A DNA stretch of 64,000 nt. It comes from Ruegeria atlantica. Its GTDB lineage: Bacteria; Pseudomonadota; Alphaproteobacteria; Rhodobacterales; Rhodobacteraceae. Made by a program: the position numbers and the translations under genes. Below, one piece after another: positions 18,278-27,581 of this stretch (positions are counted from its first letter, which is position 1; each line of letters begins with the position of its first letter). The notes under the pieces are model-generated. The model was given only the letters and a program-made list of their open reading frames with translations. It ran no database searches and had not been told where the DNA came from. The stretch covers positions 248,001 to 312,000 of the forward strand of contig NZ_WQBE01000002.1 of assembly GCF_013032005.1 (NCBI RefSeq), given 5' to 3'.

Positions 18278-19504
18278 ATGTCCGCGCCCAAGAAAGTTGT
18301 TCTGGCCTATTCCGGTGGCCTTGATACCTCGATCATCCTGAAATGGTTGCAGACCGAGTATGGCTGTGAGGTCGTGACCTTCACCGCCGATCTGGGTCAG
18401 GGTGAAGAGCTGGAGCCCGCCCGCCAAAAGGCCGAGCTGCTGGGGATCAAGCCCGAAAACATCTATATCGAAGACATCCGCGAAGAGTTTGTCCGCGACT
18501 TCGTCTTCCCCATGTTCCGCGCCAATGCGCAATACGAAGGTCTGTATCTGCTGGGTACCTCGATCGCGCGGCCATTGATCTCGAAGCGTCTGGTTGAGAT
18601 TGCCGAAGCCACCGGTGCCGACGCCGTTGCACATGGCGCAACCGGCAAGGGCAATGATCAGGTGCGGTTTGAACTGGCGGCTTACGCGCTGAACCCGGAC
18701 ATCAAAGTGATTGCCCCGTGGCGTGAATGGGATCTGACCAGCCGCACCAAGCTGTTGGAATTTGCCGAAGCGAACCAGATCCCGATTGCCAAGGACAAAC
18801 GCGGCGAGGCGCCCTTCTCGGTCGACGCCAACCTGCTGCACACCTCGTCTGAGGGCAAAGTTCTGGAAGATCCGGCGGATATGGCGCCCGACTACGTCTA
18901 TCAGCGCACCGTTCACCCCGAGGACGCGCCCGATCATCCAGAATTCATCGAGATCGGTTTCGAAAAGGGCGACGCGGTCAGCATCAATGGCGAGGCGATG
19001 AGCCCGGCCACGATCCTGACCAAACTGAACGAATATGGCGGCAAGCACGGCATTGGCCGCCTGGATCTGGTCGAAGGCCGGTTCGTGGGTATGAAATCGC
19101 GCGGCATCTATGAAACACCCGGCGGCACCATCCTGCTGGAAGCGCACCGTGGTATCGAGTCCATCACCATGGACCGCGGCGCGATGCACTTGAAAGACCA
19201 GCTGATGCCGCAATATGCCGAGCTGATCTATAACGGCTTCTGGTACAGCCCCGAGCGGGAAATGCTGCAAGCCGCCATCGACAAATCTCAGGAACATGTC
19301 ACTGGCACCGTCCGCGTGAAACTGTACAAAGGCTTGGCCTCAACCGTGGGTCGCTGGTCGGATCATTCGCTGTATTCTGAAGAGCATGTGACGTTCGAAG
19401 ATGACGCCGGCGCCTATGACCAAAAAGACGCGGCCGGATTTATCCAGTTGAACGCGCTGCGCCTGAAATTGCTGGCGGCGCGGGATAAGCGCCTGTCCAA
19501 GTGA
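18278..19504 (+). CDS. argG: Argininosuccinate synthase
   Basis: A 408-residue protein with the N-type ATP pyrophosphatase loop YSGGLDTS at 11-18 and high overall resemblance to ArgG. It condenses citrulline and aspartate with ATP to argininosuccinate in arginine synthesis. The ATG is preceded by GGGGAAG. The stop overlaps the GTG start of the DUF1810 gene (GTGA at 19501-19504), so the two are co-translated. Confidence 0.96.
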   Translation: MSAPKKVVLAYSGGLDTSIILKWLQTEYGCEVVTFTADLGQGEELEPARQKAELLGIKPENIYIEDIREEFVRDFVFPMFRANAQYEGLYLLGTSIARPLISKRLVEIAEATGADAVAHGATGKGNDQVRFELAAYALNPDIKVIAPWREWDLTSRTKLLEFAEANQIPIAKDKRGEAPFSVDANLLHTSSEGKVLEDPADMAPDYVYQRTVHPEDAPDHPEFIEIGFEKGDAVSINGEAMSPATILTKLNEYGGKHGIGRLDLVEGRFVGMKSRGIYETPGGTILLEAHRGIESITMDRGAMHLKDQLMPQYAELIYNGFWYSPEREMLQAAIDKSQEHVTGTVRVKLYKGLASTVGRWSDHSLYSEEHVTFEDDAGAYDQKDAAGFIQLNALRLKLLAARDKRLSK

Positions 19505-19941
19505 TCAACGACGACGACATCAACGACGAACTCGATCTGTTCATCGAAGCGCAGGACGCGGTCTGGTCAGACGTCCTGCGCGAATTGGAACAAGGACAGA
19601 AAACCAGCCACTGGATGTGGTTTGTATTTCCGCAATTGGCCGAACTTGGCCGGTCTCACATGGCGCAGCTGTACGGGATCGAGGATTTGGATGAGGCCAC
19701 AGCCTATCTGGCTCATCCAGACCTCCGCCAGCGCCTGACCAAGGTTGCTGGGTTGATGTTGCAGCACAAGGGGCGCGATGCCAGTGACATTCTGGGTGGG
19801 ATTGACGCAAAGAAACTGCGGTCCTCGATGACGTTGTTTGCATCCGTGCCCGGAGCTCCGTCAGAGTTTCAGACTGTTCTTCATGCCTTTTATGATGGGC
19901 AACCCTGTGAGCGGACCCGGCAAATCCTGCAAATGTCGTGA
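19501..19941 (+). CDS. DUF1810 family protein
   Basis: A 146-residue soluble protein. [12 protein letters not shown] near 35-46 and the spacing of the acidic helices are characteristic of DUF1810, a family of unknown biochemical function (some members were mislabelled calpastatin). It starts at a GTG inside the argG stop, so it is likely expressed with argG, but no role in arginine synthesis is known. Confidence 0.82.
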   Translation: MINDDDINDELDLFIEAQDAVWSDVLRELEQGQKTSHWMWFVFPQLAELGRSHMAQLYGIEDLDEATAYLAHPDLRQRLTKVAGLMLQHKGRDASDILGGIDAKKLRSSMTLFASVPGAPSEFQTVLHAFYDGQPCERTRQILQMS

Positions 19942-20020
19942 CTGCAGGGTCCAGTTGGGTCACCCTTGCACAAGAACGCCCATTCTCTTTACGCATAGGC
20001 AAATTGTGAAGGGGACAAAG

Positions 20021-20302
20021 ATGCTGCAGGACATTGCCAACGGCATTCAGCAAGGCTTGGATGGCAAAAGCTTTGAGGGCTCGCTGAAATTCGATTGTGG
20101 CGAGGATGGTGTCATCGTTCTGGCCGATAATCGGGCCAGCACACAGGATCGCGACACCGATTGCACCATCCGCATTTCGCAGGACAACCTGACCAAATTA
20201 CTGACGGGCAAGCTGAACCCGATGACCGGCGTAGCATTGGGCAAGCTCAAGATTTCGGGCAATATGGGTGTGGCGATGAAGTTGGGACAGCTGCTAGGTT
20301 AA
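20021..20302 (+). CDS. SCP2 sterol-binding-domain-like protein
   Basis: A 93-residue protein starting at an ATG with GAAGGGG upstream. The whole length resembles a minimal SCP2 domain: a central D-x-D-C-T-I-R-I strand, a following helix (N-L-T-K-L-L-T-G-K), then P-M-x-x-V and G-K-L-K-I-S-G-N. SCP2 proteins bind lipids or acyl-CoAs in a hydrophobic pocket; the ligand here is unknown. It has 79 bp before it and 97 bp after it, so it may be monocistronic. Confidence 0.82.
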   Translation: MLQDIANGIQQGLDGKSFEGSLKFDCGEDGVIVLADNRASTQDRDTDCTIRISQDNLTKLLTGKLNPMTGVALGKLKISGNMGVAMKLGQLLG

Positions 20303-20399
20303 GACGATAAACTCGTCTCACCAACCCGTGACAAACCATGTCAGCGGATTGCGCCAACGCATAAGTCAGGGCAGCCTTATCCCGAAAAGGAGACCTGCC

Positions 20400-21071
20400 A
20401 TGGCCCGCATCGCCTATCTCGATTTTTTCAAACCCACGCTTCAGTTCACGCTGATCGCTCTTGTCACCCTGCTGCGTGCCGCCCCGGCACCTGCCGCCGG
20501 GTCCGAAACCCTGACGGTTGCAGGGGGCTGTTTCTGGTGCGTCGAATCCGATTTCGAATCCGTTCCGGGCGTGACTGGCGCCGTGTCGGGTTTCACCGGT
20601 GGCAGTACCGCCAATCCAACCTATGATCAGGTCACCAAAGGCGGAACCGGCCATTACGAGGCGGTTCAGATCACCTTTGACCCGGCCCGCGTTTCCCGTG
20701 AAACCCTGCTGAGTATGTTCTTCCGTTCGGTCGACCCAACGGATGCGGGCGGTCAGTTCTGTGACCGGGGTGACAGCTACCGCACGGCCATTTTCGTCTC
20801 TAACGCTGGGGAAAAAGCCCTGGCTAAGCAAGCCAAGACAAGTGCCCAGAACGCTCTGGGGCAACAGATCGTGACGCCAATCCTGCAGCAAGGGGCATTC
20901 TACCCGGCTGAGGCCTATCATCAGGATTACTATAAGGGGAACAAGCTGGTCCTGACCCGCTTTGGCCCCAAACGCCAGCACAGCGCGTACAAAGCCTATC
21001 GCAAAGCCTGCGGCCGTGATGACCGGGTCAAGCAGCTTTGGGGCAGTGACGCACCGTTCGCGGGGTCTTAA
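20400..21071 (+). CDS. msrA: Exported peptide-methionine (S)-S-oxide reductase
   Basis: A 223-residue protein with a hydrophobic N-terminal signal (about 12-33, ending A-P-A-P-A-A-G) followed by the MsrA core with GCFWC at 43-47 (catalytic Cys44). It should reduce methionine-S-sulfoxide in proteins outside the cytoplasm, with resolving electrons supplied by a thioredoxin-like or DsbD-type route. The ATG at 20400 has AAGGAGA upstream; a longer frame from 20328 lacks such support. No msrB lies nearby. Its stop interlocks with the convergent sugar-kinase stop in TTAA (21068-21071). Confidence 0.9.
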   Translation: MARIAYLDFFKPTLQFTLIALVTLLRAAPAPAAGSETLTVAGGCFWCVESDFESVPGVTGAVSGFTGGSTANPTYDQVTKGGTGHYEAVQITFDPARVSRETLLSMFFRSVDPTDAGGQFCDRGDSYRTAIFVSNAGEKALAKQAKTSAQNALGQQIVTPILQQGAFYPAEAYHQDYYKGNKLVLTRFGPKRQHSAYKAYRKACGRDDRVKQLWGSDAPFAGS

Positions 21072-21937
21072 TCGAGCCGCGCTTCGCGCACCTCTTTGAG
21101 ATCGGGAATAACATCAGCTGTGCCGTGCCGCGTGACCATCAAGGCCGCGGCACGGTTTGCTTGTGAAATCACCTGTGCCATTGGCATCCCGCGATCCATT
21201 CCTGCCAGAACATAGCCGGTGAAAGTATCCCCTGCGCCAGTGGTATCCACGGCCTTTACCTTGTGCGCCGGAAAATCCGTAGCGGCGCCGCGATGGTAAT
21301 ACCGCGCTCCTTTTGACCCCAAAGTGACGATTACATGCTCGACCTCAAGGTCGGTAACGGATTGCCCGGTTGCCTGCTGTAGTTGTTCAGCCTCGATCTC
21401 ATTCAGGATCAGAAAATCCAGATACGGCAACACGGCCTGAACCGCGTCAGCCTGGAACGGTGCGGCGGCATAGCAGACAGTCAGCCCCAGATCGCGCCCC
21501 ATCTTTGCAGATTCAACCTGTAAGTTGGTTTCATTCTGCATCACCAGCACATCACCTTGCAGGGCCGAGGACAGCGCTTGCCCCAACTGACCCTGAGTGA
21601 TCGCGTGGTTTGAACCGGGGAACAGAATGATGTTGTTCTCACCCTGTGCGTCCACCGCAATGATGGCATGACCGGTCGGAACCTCGACTCCAGTGATATG
21701 GCGCGTGTCCACGCCATATTCGGTCATACGATCCAGCGCCCAGCGCCCATCCGGCCCCACGGCCCCGATATGCGCCACTTGCGCCCCGGCCCGAGCGGCG
21801 GCCACAGACATATTTGCCCCTTTGCCACCCAGATACCGATCCAGCCGATTGGCCGAAAGCGTCTCTCCCGGTCCGGGCAGGTGCGGCACGTCATAAATCA
21901 TGTCCGCGTTGATCGAGCCGAGGTTCCAGATCGTCAT
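21068..21937 (-). CDS. PfkB-family sugar kinase, ribokinase-like
   Basis: A 289-residue protein with the PfkB signatures: the N-terminal GGKGANMSVAAARAG region near 36-50 and the C-terminal DTTGAGDTF beginning at 231 (catalytic Asp237). It phosphorylates a sugar with ATP; ribose is the default guess because of the GGKGAN motif, but no ribose transporter or rbsD is adjacent. It lies 3 bp after the malic enzyme gene, so the two may share a transcript. Confidence 0.85.
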   Translation of the reverse strand: MTIWNLGSINADMIYDVPHLPGPGETLSANRLDRYLGGKGANMSVAAARAGAQVAHIGAVGPDGRWALDRMTEYGVDTRHITGVEVPTGHAIIAVDAQGENNIILFPGSNHAITQGQLGQALSSALQGDVLVMQNETNLQVESAKMGRDLGLTVCYAAAPFQADAVQAVLPYLDFLILNEIEAEQLQQATGQSVTDLEVEHVIVTLGSKGARYYHRGAATDFPAHKVKAVDTTGAGDTFTGYVLAGMDRGMPMAQVISQANRAAALMVTRHGTADVIPDLKEVREARLD

Positions 21938-21940
21938 GGC

Positions 21941-24196
21941 TTAAGCGATATCGCACGAGGCCAGGATGGCCATGTTCAGGATATCATTCGCCGTTGACCC
22001 GGTCGAACAGATCTGAATCGGCTTGTCGACACCAGACAGGATCGGGCCAATCACCGTGGACCCGCCCATTTCCTGCATCAGCTTGGTCGAGATCGACGCC
22101 GAATGCCGAGCGGGAACGATCAGGATATTCGCCGGGCCGGTCAGGCGCTGGAACGGATAGCCTGCCTGTTGATCCTCGTTCAGGGCAACGTCCACGGTCA
22201 TCTCGCCCTCGTATTCGAAATCCACTTTGCGCTTATCCAGCACGACAGGCGCGCGGTGCATCTTTTCGGCCCGTTCCGACACCGGATACCCAAAGGTCGA
22301 GAAACTGACGAAGGCCACGCGCGGCTCAAGCCCCATATGACGGGCCACTGCGGCTGAGCGTTCGGCGATATTGGCCAGGTCATTCTCATCCGGCCATTCA
22401 TGCACCAGCGTATCACCGATCAGCACGATCCGCCCCTTGTGCAGCAGCGCGGTCACACCTACCGCACCATGCGCTTTGTCCGCGTCGAACACGTGATTGA
22501 TCCGGTCCAGCACATGCGCCGATTTGCGCGTGGCCCCGGTTACCAGGCCATCACCGTGCCCATGCGCCAGCATCAGGGATGAGAACACATGCCGGTCACG
22601 TGCCGCCAGGCGGTAAATATCCTTGCTATCAAAACCTTTGCGCTGCAGGCGCTTGTACAGGAAATCGGTATAGGTCTCGAGATGCGTGGTGTTGGCGGCA
22701 TTCACCACCTCCAACTCGCGCACGGCATCGCCCAGTCCGGCCTCTTCCAGCTTTTGTTTTACGTCATCGGGGCGACCGACAACCAGGGCCTTGCCGAATC
22801 CAGACCGCTGATAGGTCACAGCAGCGCGCAGTACACGTGGATCGTCACCTTCGGCGAAGATCATGCGGCTTTGCGCTTGGCGCGCACGGGCGTTCAGACC
22901 GCGCAGAATGCTGGCGGTCGGGTCCATGCGGGATTTGAGGCTCAGCTCATAGGCGTCCATGTCGATGATCGGACGCCGCGCTGCGCCGGTATCCATGCCC
23001 GCCTTGGCCACGGCAGGTGGGATACGATGGATCAGTCGGGGATCAAACGGTGTCGGGATGATATAATCGCGACCGAAGGTCAGCGATTTGCCATAAGCCA
23101 TCGCAACCTCATCCGGCACATCCTCGCGCGCCAGACGGGCCAGCGCATGGGCACAGGCAATTTTCATCTCGTCATTGATGGCACGGGCATGAATGTCCAG
23201 CGCACCCCGGAACAGATAGGGGAAGCCCAGCACGTTGTTGACCTGGTTCGGATAATCGCTGCGTCCGGTGGCGACGATGGCATCCACACGCACCTCATGC
23301 GCCTCTTCTGGCGTGATTTCAGGATCTGGATTGGCCATGGCGAAAATCACCGGGTTGTCTGCCATGCTGGCGACCATGTCTTGCGTAACCGCGCCTTTGA
23401 CTGAAACGCCCAAGAACACATCCGCGCCGTTCATGGCGTCTTCCAGCGAGCGCAGTTCAGTGGTGACCGCATGGGCCGATTTCCACTGGTTCATACCCTC
23501 GGTCCGGCCTTGGTAGATCACGCCTTTGGTGTCACAGACGATGCAGTTCTCATGCCGCGCACCCATCGCCTTGAGCAGTTCGATGCAGGCGATCCCAGCG
23601 GCACCCGCACCGTTCAGAACAATCCTCACATCCTCGATCTTTTTGCCCGAGATATGCAGCGCGTTCAGCAGACCTGCCGCGCAGATCACCGCCGTGCCGT
23701 GTTGATCATCGTGAAAGACAGGAATGTCCATCTCTTCCTTCAGGCGCTGTTCGATGATGAAACACTCGGGCGCCTTGATGTCTTCCAGATTGATGCCGCC
23801 AAAGGTCGGCCCCATCAGCTTCACCGCGCGGCAGAATTCATCTGGGTCTTCAGTGTCCAACTCGATATCGATCGAGTTCACATCGGCAAACCGTTTGAAC
23901 AGGACCGATTTCCCCTCCATCACCGGTTTTGAGCCCAACGCGCCCAGATTTCCAAGACCCAGAACCGCCGTGCCGTTCGAAATTACCGCGACCAGATTGC
24001 CCTTGTTGGTATAGTCATAGGCCGTTTCGGGGTTTTCCGCGATTGCTTCACATGGAACAGCGACACCGGGACTATAGGCCAGCGACAGATCACGCTGGGT
24101 TGTCATGGGAACAGTCGCTTGCACCTCCCACTTGCCGGGGGTGGGGTCCAGGTGAAAGGCCAGGGCTTCTTCGTCGGTAATTTTCGCTTTGGGCAT
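21941..24196 (-). CDS. maeB: NADP-dependent malic enzyme with C-terminal phosphotransacetylase-like domain
   Basis: A 751-residue protein. The malic enzyme part (about 1-430) contains YTNKGNLVAVISNGTAVLGLG and the NAD(P)-binding GAGAAGIAC, and a PTA-like domain makes up the rest, as in MaeB. It decarboxylates malate to pyruvate with NADP reduction; the PTA-like part is usually regulatory (acetyl-CoA or related effectors). I chose the ATG at 24196, matching the usual MPKxKITDEEAL start; the frame extends to 24328 but that part is leader-like. A possible promoter lies at 24234-24262. Confidence 0.93.
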   Translation of the reverse strand: MPKAKITDEEALAFHLDPTPGKWEVQATVPMTTQRDLSLAYSPGVAVPCEAIAENPETAYDYTNKGNLVAVISNGTAVLGLGNLGALGSKPVMEGKSVLFKRFADVNSIDIELDTEDPDEFCRAVKLMGPTFGGINLEDIKAPECFIIEQRLKEEMDIPVFHDDQHGTAVICAAGLLNALHISGKKIEDVRIVLNGAGAAGIACIELLKAMGARHENCIVCDTKGVIYQGRTEGMNQWKSAHAVTTELRSLEDAMNGADVFLGVSVKGAVTQDMVASMADNPVIFAMANPDPEITPEEAHEVRVDAIVATGRSDYPNQVNNVLGFPYLFRGALDIHARAINDEMKIACAHALARLAREDVPDEVAMAYGKSLTFGRDYIIPTPFDPRLIHRIPPAVAKAGMDTGAARRPIIDMDAYELSLKSRMDPTASILRGLNARARQAQSRMIFAEGDDPRVLRAAVTYQRSGFGKALVVGRPDDVKQKLEEAGLGDAVRELEVVNAANTTHLETYTDFLYKRLQRKGFDSKDIYRLAARDRHVFSSLMLAHGHGDGLVTGATRKSAHVLDRINHVFDADKAHGAVGVTALLHKGRIVLIGDTLVHEWPDENDLANIAERSAAVARHMGLEPRVAFVSFSTFGYPVSERAEKMHRAPVVLDKRKVDFEYEGEMTVDVALNEDQQAGYPFQRLTGPANILIVPARHSASISTKLMQEMGGSTVIGPILSGVDKPIQICSTGSTANDILNMAILASCDIA

Positions 24197-24233
24197 CTGA
24201 TATGTCGTTTCTTTACATCTGTTGGGCTGTCGC

Positions 24234-24262
24234 CTCATAGCGCAGGAAAACGCGCGCCTCAA
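24234..24262 (-). promoter_or_regulatory. Possible sigma-70 promoter for maeB
   Basis: On the minus strand TTGAGG (24257-24262), a 17-bp spacer and TATGAG (24234-24239) lie 38 bp before the malic enzyme start, with the expected spacing. It is based on pattern only. Confidence 0.4.
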
Positions 24263-24340
24263 CGAGAATGAGTTTTCGGCTTTTACAGAAGATGCGGGAT
24301 TTGTAAGGTCGCGTCCGGAACACGCCAAAAGGGGTCAGCC

Positions 24341-26974
24341 TTGTCCACAGTCACGCCGATGATGGCGCAATATCTCGAAATCAAAGAGGCCCACGCCGAT
24401 GCCCTGCTGTTCTACCGTATGGGCGATTTCTACGAGATGTTCTTCGAGGATGCCGTCAACGCAGCCGAGGCGTTGGATATCGCCCTGACCAAACGCGGCA
24501 AGCATAACGGCACCGACATCCCGATGTGCGGTGTGCCTGTTCATTCCGCCGAAGGTTATTTGCTGACCCTGATCCGCAAAGGCTTTCGCGTGGCCGTCTG
24601 TGAGCAGATGGAAAGCCCGGCCGAGGCGAAGAAAAGAGGCTCTAAATCGGTGGTAAAGCGCGATGTCGTGCGTCTGGTGACACCCGGCACATTGACCGAA
24701 GATGCCCTTTTGGAAGCCCGCCGCCACAACTTTCTGGCCGCCTATACCGAAGTGCGGGATGAGGCCGCCTTGGCCTGGGCTGATATCTCTACCGGGGCGT
24801 TTCACGTAATGCCTTTGACAACCGTGCGGCTGAGCCCCGAACTGGCACGGCTTGCCCCGTCCGAGCTGATCGTTGCCGACGGATCGGAACAGGCTTTGCA
24901 GGAACCAGTCCGTGATTTGGGAATTTCGCTAACCCCCATCGGCCGCGCCAGTTTTGACAGCACGGCCGCCGAAAAACGTATTTGCGGATTGTTCCACGTG
25001 GGCGCTTTGGATGCGTTTGGAAATTTCGGTCGGGCCGAGGTTTCGGCAATGGGTGCCTTGATCGACTATCTTGAGATCACGCAAAAGGGCAAACTGCCCC
25101 TGCTGCAGACCCCCTTGAAGGAATCAGAGGATCGCGTTGTCCAGATCGACGCCGCCACACGCCGCAATCTGGAGCTGACCCGTTCCTTGTCGGGTGGTCG
25201 CGCCGGATCCCTATTGTCGGTGGTCGATCGCACCGTCACTCCGGGCGGGGCAAGGTTGCTGGAACAGCGCCTGTCCAGCCCCTCGCGCAATCTGGACGTG
25301 ATCCATGCCCGGTTGGATGCTGTGAGTTTTGCAGCTGAGGACAGCTTGACCGCCTCAGACCTGCGCGATGCCCTGCGTAAAACCCCTGATCTGGACCGCG
25401 CCCTGTCGCGCCTGTCGCTAGAACGGGGTGGCCCGCGTGATCTGGCCGCCATCCGCAACGGAATGACGCAGGCAGCTGCTATTGCAGGTATCTGTGACAC
25501 ACAGGATTTGCCGGTTCTGCTGGCCACCGCAGTGCAGAACTTGATCGGGTTTGACGATCTTTTGACCTTGTTGGATGAGGCCCTTGTGGCAGAACCGCCC
25601 CTGCTGGCCCGTGACGGCGGTTTCATCGCTCCGGGTTTTGACACGGAACTGGATGAGGCCCGTAAGCTGCGCGACGAAGGCCGATCCGTCATTGCGGGAT
25701 TTCAACAGAAATACGCAGAACACACCGGCATTGCTTCGCTGAAGATCAAGCATAACAACGTGCTGGGTTATTTTATCGAAACCACGGCCACCCATGCCGA
25801 AAAAATGCTGAACCCGCCGTTTTCTGAGACCTATATCCACCGCCAGACCACTGCCAATCAGGTGCGCTTTACGACCGTCGAACTGTCCGAGATCGAAACC
25901 CGCATCCTGAACGCCGGTAATTTGGCATTGGAAATAGAAAAGAGGCTCTATCAAAGGCTTTCTGACGAGATTCTGGACCGCGCCGCGCGTCTCAACCAAG
26001 CCGCCCGGGGGCTCGCCGAGCTGGATTTGACCACCGCATTGGCCGATCTGGCGCGCGGAGAAAATTGGTGCCGTCCCCAGGTCGACACATCGCGCGCCTT
26101 CCACGTGCAGGGTGGACGTCATCCGGTTGTGGAACACGCGCTGCGCCAACAAAGCGGCGATGCCTTCATTGCCAATGATTGCGATCTCAGCGCGGATCAG
26201 GGCGCGGCGATCTGGCTGCTGACCGGTCCCAACATGGCGGGTAAATCGACTTTCCTGCGTCAGAACGCCTTGATTGCCCTGCTGGCCCAGATGGGCAGTT
26301 ATGTTCCCGCTGAACAGGCGCATATCGGTGTGGTCAGCCAATTGTTCAGCCGCGTCGGCGCATCCGACGATCTGGCCCGGGGCCGTTCGACCTTTATGGT
26401 GGAAATGGTCGAGACTGCCGCCATCCTGAATCAGGCCGACGACCGCGCGCTGGTGATTCTCGATGAAATTGGCCGTGGCACGGCCACCTATGACGGCCTG
26501 TCCATCGCCTGGGCCACGCTGGAACATCTGCACGCCGCCAACCAATGCCGCGCGCTGTTCGCCACCCACTACCACGAACTCACCGCCCTGGCCGGCAAGT
26601 TGGAGGGTGTCGACAACGCCACCGTGGCAGTCAAAGAATGGGAAGGTGAGGTTATTTTCCTGCACGAAGTCCACAAGGGGGCCGCCGACCGCTCTTATGG
26701 GGTGCAAGTCGCGCAGCTTGCCGGTCTGCCCGCATCGGTGGTGGATCGAGCCCGCGTCGTACTGGACCAATTGGAAAAAACTGAACGCGAAGGCGGCAAA
26801 CAAAAGGCGCTGATCGACGATCTGCCGCTGTTTTCCGCCGCTCCGCCGCCCCCGCCACCTGCACCCAAGGCATCGCCGGTCACGGATATGCTGGACGACG
26901 TGCTGCCTGATGAGCTGACCCCGCGCGAGGCGCTGGACCTGATTTATAAACTGAAAGAGGCGGCCAGATCCTGA
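24341..26974 (+). CDS. mutS: DNA mismatch repair protein MutS
   Basis: An 877-residue protein. The mismatch-reading Phe30-x-Glu32 lies in GDFYEMF, and the ATPase Walker A GPNMAGKST is near 629, followed by DEIGRGT and the ST-rich motifs. It recognises mispairs and recruits MutL. I chose the TTG at 24341 because AAAAGGGG lies about 7 bp upstream, whereas the ATG at 24359 has no ribosome-binding site; the TTG adds six residues. A proline-rich linker (about 830-845) precedes the C-terminal dimerisation helix. An inverted repeat covers the stop codon. Confidence 0.96.
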   Translation: MSTVTPMMAQYLEIKEAHADALLFYRMGDFYEMFFEDAVNAAEALDIALTKRGKHNGTDIPMCGVPVHSAEGYLLTLIRKGFRVAVCEQMESPAEAKKRGSKSVVKRDVVRLVTPGTLTEDALLEARRHNFLAAYTEVRDEAALAWADISTGAFHVMPLTTVRLSPELARLAPSELIVADGSEQALQEPVRDLGISLTPIGRASFDSTAAEKRICGLFHVGALDAFGNFGRAEVSAMGALIDYLEITQKGKLPLLQTPLKESEDRVVQIDAATRRNLELTRSLSGGRAGSLLSVVDRTVTPGGARLLEQRLSSPSRNLDVIHARLDAVSFAAEDSLTASDLRDALRKTPDLDRALSRLSLERGGPRDLAAIRNGMTQAAAIAGICDTQDLPVLLATAVQNLIGFDDLLTLLDEALVAEPPLLARDGGFIAPGFDTELDEARKLRDEGRSVIAGFQQKYAEHTGIASLKIKHNNVLGYFIETTATHAEKMLNPPFSETYIHRQTTANQVRFTTVELSEIETRILNAGNLALEIEKRLYQRLSDEILDRAARLNQAARGLAELDLTTALADLARGENWCRPQVDTSRAFHVQGGRHPVVEHALRQQSGDAFIANDCDLSADQGAAIWLLTGPNMAGKSTFLRQNALIALLAQMGSYVPAEQAHIGVVSQLFSRVGASDDLARGRSTFMVEMVETAAILNQADDRALVILDEIGRGTATYDGLSIAWATLEHLHAANQCRALFATHYHELTALAGKLEGVDNATVAVKEWEGEVIFLHEVHKGAADRSYGVQVAQLAGLPASVVDRARVVLDQLEKTEREGGKQKALIDDLPLFSAAPPPPPPAPKASPVTDMLDDVLPDELTPREALDLIYKLKEAARS

Positions 26975-26981
26975 CCGCCTC
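26957..26981. other. Inverted repeat across the mutS stop
   Basis: Arms GAGGCGG (26957-26963) and CCGCCTC (26975-26981) flank an 11-nt loop that includes the mutS stop. On the plus strand the stem is followed by nine A, not T, so it is not a classical terminator for mutS. It sits between the convergent mutS and grpE and may mark both transcript ends. Confidence 0.35.
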
Positions 26982-27007
26982 AAAAAAAAATTTGGTTTTA
27001 AAGCCGC

Positions 27008-27571
27008 TTAGCTTGCAGGTGTCGACGACACACCCACCTGCGCCGGTCGCAGCAGACGATCATGCAGCATGAAGCCTTCGGCCGAGACCTGAATGATATC
27101 ACCTGCCTTGGTTCCGGGAACCGGTGCTTCAAACATCGCCTCGTGTACGTTTGGATCAAATCGATCACCAACTTCGGGCGTGATCACTTCGATCCCGTGC
27201 TTTTGGAACACATCCTTCAGCGCCCGCATGGTCAGCTCGATCCCTTCCAGCAGACCGGCGGCCACTTCTTTTTGCTCATCGGTCGCAGCTTCGAGTGCGC
27301 GCTTCATGTTGTCGTAGACCGGCAGCATATCACGCGCCAGTTTCGAGCCACCGTATTGTTCGGCATCGCGCCGCGCTTTGTCGCCACGCTTACGGGCGTT
27401 TTCGGCATCTGCCAGCGCACGCATGAACTTATCTTTGTAATCGTCGCGCTCTGCGCGCAACTCATCCAGCTCTAGCGCTTCGTCGCTGAACTCGGCGATT
27501 TCTTCGGCCAGCTCTTCAGCCTCCGCCATTGCGATATTGTCCAGAAAATCTTCGTCTTTGGGCTCTGCCAT
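27008..27571 (-). CDS. grpE: Nucleotide exchange factor GrpE
   Basis: A 187-residue protein: an acidic N-terminus, a long charged coiled-coil (about 40-90) and the beta-rich head that contacts DnaK, with G-I-E-V-I-T-P and V-x-D-R-F-D-P-x-x-H-E-A. It releases ADP from DnaK during the chaperone cycle. It follows hrcA by 10 bp on the same strand; dnaK and dnaJ are not in the window. Confidence 0.95.
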   Translation of the reverse strand: MAEPKDEDFLDNIAMAEAEELAEEIAEFSDEALELDELRAERDDYKDKFMRALADAENARKRGDKARRDAEQYGGSKLARDMLPVYDNMKRALEAATDEQKEVAAGLLEGIELTMRALKDVFQKHGIEVITPEVGDRFDPNVHEAMFEAPVPGTKAGDIIQVSAEGFMLHDRLLRPAQVGVSSTPAS

Positions 27572-27581
27572 CTCTTACCCT

